A stretch of DNA of 64,000 bases from Nocardia amikacinitolerans NBRC 108937 (GTDB lineage: Bacteria; Actinomycetota; Actinomycetes; Mycobacteriales; Mycobacteriaceae): NCBI RefSeq assembly GCF_001612615.1, contig NZ_BDAU01000034.1, forward strand, positions 1-64,000, given 5' to 3'. This document shows, in pieces, positions 61,294-64,000 of this stretch (positions are counted from its first letter, which is position 1; every line of letters starts with the position of its first letter). Below the pieces are notes generated by a model that had not been told where the DNA came from, did no database searches, and saw only the letters and a program-made list of their open reading frames with translations. The position numbers and the translations under genes were made by a program.

Positions 61294-62772
61294 TTACACC
61301 TTCGCGTAGGCCAGCGAGGGGACGCGGCCGATGGCGAACGAGGAACGCAGGTAGAAGAACCAGGTGACCGCAGCCATCACGATGAACGCCGCCGAGTAGG
61401 CCCAGAAGGCGGGCGCCATGCTACCGAAGTTGATGTTGGACAAGCGAAGTGCCTGCTGCAACAGGTAGCCGCCGGAGGCGCCGATCGCGCCGATGACACC
61501 GATCGCGGCGCCCGCCTGTCGCTTGGCCGACGCCGCGGCCTCGGCGATGTCCATGCCGTGCTCGGAGGCGTACTTCTTGGCCTCCGCGTTGAAGATGGAC
61601 GGGATCATGCGGTAGGTGGAGCCGTTGCCGATGCCGGTCATGATGAACAGCGCGAGGAAGGCGATCAGGTAGAGCGGGAAGCTCTTCAGCTCGAGCGCCG
61701 CCATGATCGCGGCGACCGCGGCGGCCATGCCGCCGAAGACGATCACGGTGATCTTCGCGCCGCCGACCTTGTCGGAGATCCACCCGCCGAACGGGCGGCT
61801 GAACGAGCCGACGAAGGCGCCGAGGAAGGCCAAGTTGCCGAGGGTGGTGATCCAGCCGATCTTGGCCAGGTCGGGGAAGTTGGCCTTGATGAGGGTGGGG
61901 AAGGCGAAGGAGAAGCCGATGAAGGAGCCGAAGGTGCCGATGTAGAGGAACGACATCACCCACGTGTGCCGGTTGGTGAGCGCCAGCTTGTAGGACTTGC
62001 CGTCGGACTTCGCGGTGCTGATGCTGTCCATGTAGCGCAGCGCGCCGAAGGTGGCGATCAGGATGAACGGCACCCAAACCAGCACCGAGAGCGTGATGCC
62101 GAAGCGGTAGCCCGCCGGATCCTTGGCCGTGAGATGCGTGCCGAGGGTGATCAGCAGCGGAAGCACCAGCTGGGTCTGCGCGACGCCGAGGTTGCCGCCC
62201 GCGGCGTTGATGCCAAGGGCCGCACCCTTCTTCCCTTCCGGGAAGAAGAACGAGATGTTGGCCATCGACGAGGAGAAGTTGCCGCCGCCGAAGCCGGCCA
62301 GCGCCGCGAGCACCATGAACACCCACATCGGCGTGCCGGGCTGGTTCACGAAGTAGGCCAGGCCGAGCGTCGGGATGAGCAGCATCGCCGCGCTGAACGC
62401 GGTGAAGGCGCGCCCGCCGAACTTCGGAATGGCGAAGGTGTACGGAATGCGCAGCGCCGCACCGACGAGCGTCGGGGTGGAGGTGAGCAGCAGCGCGTTG
62501 CTGACGGCGACGGGGTTGCCCTTGCCGAGCCCGGCGAGGAAGTCGAAGCCCGCGGCGCCCATGCTGGTGACCACGGTGCCCCAGATGACCCACACGCTGA
62601 AGCCGAGGTTCTCGGCGAAGACCGAGAAGGCCAGGTTCTTGCGCGCGGTCAGTTTCCCGCCCGATTCCCAGAACTTCAGGTTGTCCGGTTCCCAGTGGTC
62701 CAGCCAGCGGCCACGCTTCTGGTGGCTGAACGATTCCGACTGCTGGCCGGTGGCAGCAACTGTGGCAGTCAT
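61294..62772 (-). CDS. narK: NarK-type nitrate/nitrite transporter
   Basis: 492 residues from ATG 62772. MFS protein with 12 predicted helices. The nitrate signature GGGNFSSSMANISFFFPEGK near residue 165 and the second GASGGYLLQ-like glycine-rich helix near 430 mark the NarK/NNP family. The N-terminus has the long cytosolic LDHWEPDNLKFWESGGK found in actinobacterial NarK2/NarU. It imports nitrate or exports nitrite. No nitrate or nitrite reductase gene is in the window. The promoter region has a 7-bp dyad at 62885-62907. Confidence 0.93.
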   Translation of the reverse strand: MTATVAATGQQSESFSHQKRGRWLDHWEPDNLKFWESGGKLTARKNLAFSVFAENLGFSVWVIWGTVVTSMGAAGFDFLAGLGKGNPVAVSNALLLTSTPTLVGAALRIPYTFAIPKFGGRAFTAFSAAMLLIPTLGLAYFVNQPGTPMWVFMVLAALAGFGGGNFSSSMANISFFFPEGKKGAALGINAAGGNLGVAQTQLVLPLLITLGTHLTAKDPAGYRFGITLSVLVWVPFILIATFGALRYMDSISTAKSDGKSYKLALTNRHTWVMSFLYIGTFGSFIGFSFAFPTLIKANFPDLAKIGWITTLGNLAFLGAFVGSFSRPFGGWISDKVGGAKITVIVFGGMAAAVAAIMAALELKSFPLYLIAFLALFIMTGIGNGSTYRMIPSIFNAEAKKYASEHGMDIAEAAASAKRQAGAAIGVIGAIGASGGYLLQQALRLSNINFGSMAPAFWAYSAAFIVMAAVTWFFYLRSSFAIGRVPSLAYAKV

Positions 62773-62884
62773 CGGCTTCCTCTCGATTAGGCTCGACCGA
62801 CCCTCATCGCGGCAATCGTCGCGCCGTTGCGACGTTGATTCGTCTCGGGACGCCCATCCAAGTCGGGGAGGGGCCGTCGAGTTG

Positions 62885-62907
62885 CCTTTGTACGGTCGAG
62901 ACAAAGG
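62885..62907 (-). promoter_or_regulatory. Inverted repeat CCTTTGT-N9-ACAAAGG upstream of narK
   Basis: Perfect 7-bp arms, 112 bp upstream of the narK start, in the 259-bp gap to the GntR gene. It may be the operator that makes narK respond to nitrogen or oxygen, but it does not match a GlnR or FNR box that I can recognise. Confidence 0.45.
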
Positions 62908-63031
62908 TAGAAGCCAGTTGTTGCGGGCCCGTGGCCTTCGATGACGTTCCAGGCAAATCCGACTCACATGGGGGGAACGCCCTCAGTGACCAGTTGGTTA
63001 CCTGGCGATCGCGGCGCGGGACCGGTCGGAA

Positions 63032-63703
63032 CTATCGGGCGTCCGGGTATTCCGCGATGAGCGATCCGAGGAAGCAGCGCGCGGCCTGCGCGGCGCGATC
63101 GGCGTCGCCGTCGACGACGGCCTGCACCAGTTCGTTGTGCTCGGCGTCGTAGGAATCGTCGGATTTCGAAGTCCGGGAGCGGATCACCTGTTCGATGGTG
63201 GGCAGCAGTGAGTCGTAGAACTCGAGATACACGGCGTTGTGGCTGGCGACCACGATCGCGCGGTGCAGCGCAACGTCGGCGGCGATGGCGCTGTGGGTGT
63301 CCGCGTCCCAGTGGTGGCTGCGTTCCTCGAGCAACCTGCGCAGGTTCGCGATGTCGGCGTCGTCGCGGCGGCGCGCGGCGAGCGCGGCGGCGGTGGTGTC
63401 CAGCGCGAGGCGCAGTTCGAGGACGTCGCGCTCCTCGGCGTCGGCGAAGTACTTGCCGAGGGTGCCGCCGACTTCCGAGGCCGCGATCACATAGGTGCCC
63501 GAACCTTGGCGGCGTTCCAGCATGCCCGCGTGCACGAGCGCCTGGACGGCCTCGCGCACCGTATTTCGGCCGGTGCCGGTGAGCTCGGTGAGCTCCGGCT
63601 CCGTCGGGATGCGGGAGCCGATAGCCCAACGGCCGGAACGTATTTCGGCACGCAGCTGTTCGGTTACCTGGGCGATGAGGCTGGTGCGCCGGACGGGTTG
63701 CAC
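63032..63703 (-). CDS. GntR-family regulator, FadR/FCD type
   Basis: 223 residues. Winged helix-turn-helix at about 8-72 (LIAQVTEQLRAEIRSGRWAIG, PTEPELTELTGTGRNTVREAV, RRQGSGTYV). The C-terminal FCD domain has metal-ligand residues in ELRLALDTTAAALAARR, DVALHRAIVVASHN and YDAEHNELVQAVVDGD (the Asp, His, His set). It is divergent from the MFS gene at 63769 and most likely regulates it through the dyad at 63751-63761. The effector is probably a small organic acid, by family analogy. Confidence 0.9.
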   Translation of the reverse strand: MQPVRRTSLIAQVTEQLRAEIRSGRWAIGSRIPTEPELTELTGTGRNTVREAVQALVHAGMLERRQGSGTYVIAASEVGGTLGKYFADAEERDVLELRLALDTTAAALAARRRDDADIANLRRLLEERSHHWDADTHSAIAADVALHRAIVVASHNAVYLEFYDSLLPTIEQVIRSRTSKSDDSYDAEHNELVQAVVDGDADRAAQAARCFLGSLIAEYPDAR

Positions 63704-63750
63704 CGAAACAGAGTACCGCCCGTCACAAATTGTTGCCGCCGATCATGGGG

Positions 63751-63761
63751 TCATCCTATGA
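63751..63761. promoter_or_regulatory. Operator-like dyad TCAT-CCT-ATGA between the GntR and MFS genes
   Basis: A perfect 4-bp dyad inside a wider ATCAT...ATGAT pair, 7 bp before the MFS start codon in the 65-bp divergent gap. Short dyads of this type are usual for FadR-type GntR proteins. Confidence 0.45.
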
Positions 63762-63768
63762 TTTCTCG

Positions 63769-64000
63769 GTGACAGCGACCCTCTCGAACACCGCGACCCG
63801 CCAGGATTCCGCCGTTCTCGAGCAGCGCAAGCGCGCGCTCGTCGAGGGTCGACTACTCGTCCTGACCGCGATCGTGATGTCCGCACTGGTCCTGCGCGTC
63901 GCCGTCACGGCGTTCAGTCCGCTTGCCGAGCGGATCGGCGCGGACATCGGCTACTCGACCGCGGTCGTCGGCGTCTTCGGCATGATTCCGACCGCGATGT
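63769..64000 (+). CDS. MFS transporter, CynX/NimT type, 5' part only
   Basis: The first 77 residues are visible from GTG 63769; the gene continues beyond the window. A 30-residue cytosolic leader (ATLSNTATRQDSAVLEQR) precedes the first membrane helix (LLVLTAIVMSALVLRVAVTA), then FSPLAERIGADIGYSTAVVG and the start of helix two. The helix-one Arg and the FSP motif match CynX/NimT-type transporters, which carry cyanate, 2-nitroimidazoles or other anions. It is divergent from the FadR-type regulator, which probably controls it. Confidence 0.8.
   Translation, partial: MTATLSNTATRQDSAVLEQRKRALVEGRLLVLTAIVMSALVLRVAVTAFSPLAERIGADIGYSTAVVGVFGMIPTAM

Overview
The window is a high-G+C actinobacterial chromosome segment that reads as Nocardia or a close relative in Mycobacteriales. 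Evidence: MtrAB-LpqB, SecA1, WhiB1, PdtaS, FasR, SigH-RshA, an acyl-CoA desaturase/reductase pair, a wax-ester-synthase-type acyltransferase and WXG100 proteins. Gene order is largely collinear (with insertions) with the Mycobacterium tuberculosis region running from sahH (Rv3248c) back to about Rv3205c. That comparison is from memory; no search was run.

Layout. 1-7.4 kb: end of sahH, tmk, the translationally coupled mtrA-mtrB-lpqB operon, a ComF-like phosphoribosyltransferase and long-form hpf. 7.4-10.4 kb (minus): an accessory regulatory cluster (XRE regulator, EspR-like regulator, ImmA/IrrE-type peptidase, seven-helix membrane protein) read from an AT-rich promoter with a perfect inverted repeat. 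10.7-12 kb: a FadI/FadA-type thiolase. 12.2-14.9 kb: a type VII secretion effector cassette: a WXG-headed polymorphic toxin with a putative nuclease tip, a putative immunity protein and two small WXG100 proteins. 14.9-21.8 kb (minus): bluB, two membrane desaturases, their ferredoxin-reductase partner, a small conserved protein and a wax-ester-synthase-type acyltransferase. 22.3-25.2 kb: secA. 25.2-28 kb: small accessory genes, including an ANT-like nucleotidyltransferase and a RelBE-type toxin-antitoxin pair. 28-34.1 kb: rsgA, aroA, an aldehyde dehydrogenase, a SRAP-type DNA-protein crosslinker, a small secreted protein and a YbaK-type deacylase. 34.2-37.5 kb: sigH-rshA, a 24-codon bL37 gene, a biotinyl/lipoyl carrier and pdtaS. 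38-45.6 kb: whiB1, a lipid kinase, endonuclease V, an acetyltransferase, a histidine phosphatase, a PQQ-like protein and the helicase rhlE. 46.1-54.4 kb: a hydrolase, a ferritin-like protein, an MmyB-like regulator facing a YceI protein, a DUF3107 protein, fasR, a DUF3152 metalloprotease-like protein, moeZ and a TIGR02569 protein. 54.7-59.6 kb: a four-gene uncharacterised operon that I recognise as the SCO2524-SCO2523-SCO2522-SCO2521 family set, with a variant P-loop ATPase. 59.6-64 kb: a pore-like membrane protein, an acetyltransferase, a NarK-type transporter, a GntR regulator and the start of another MFS transporter.

How the parts fit. Envelope control (MtrAB, LpqB, SecA, FasR), lipid modification (desaturases with reductase, acyltransferase, thiolase) and thiol/redox stress control (SigH-RshA, WhiB1) form the conserved backbone. 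A 14-bp TTAC-N6-GTAR box recurs in front of the first desaturase (twice), the reductase and the thiolase, and a perfect version lies before the XRE regulator, which suggests one shared regulator for some of these. The best candidates for undescribed biology are the SCO252x operon and the type VII effector cassette.
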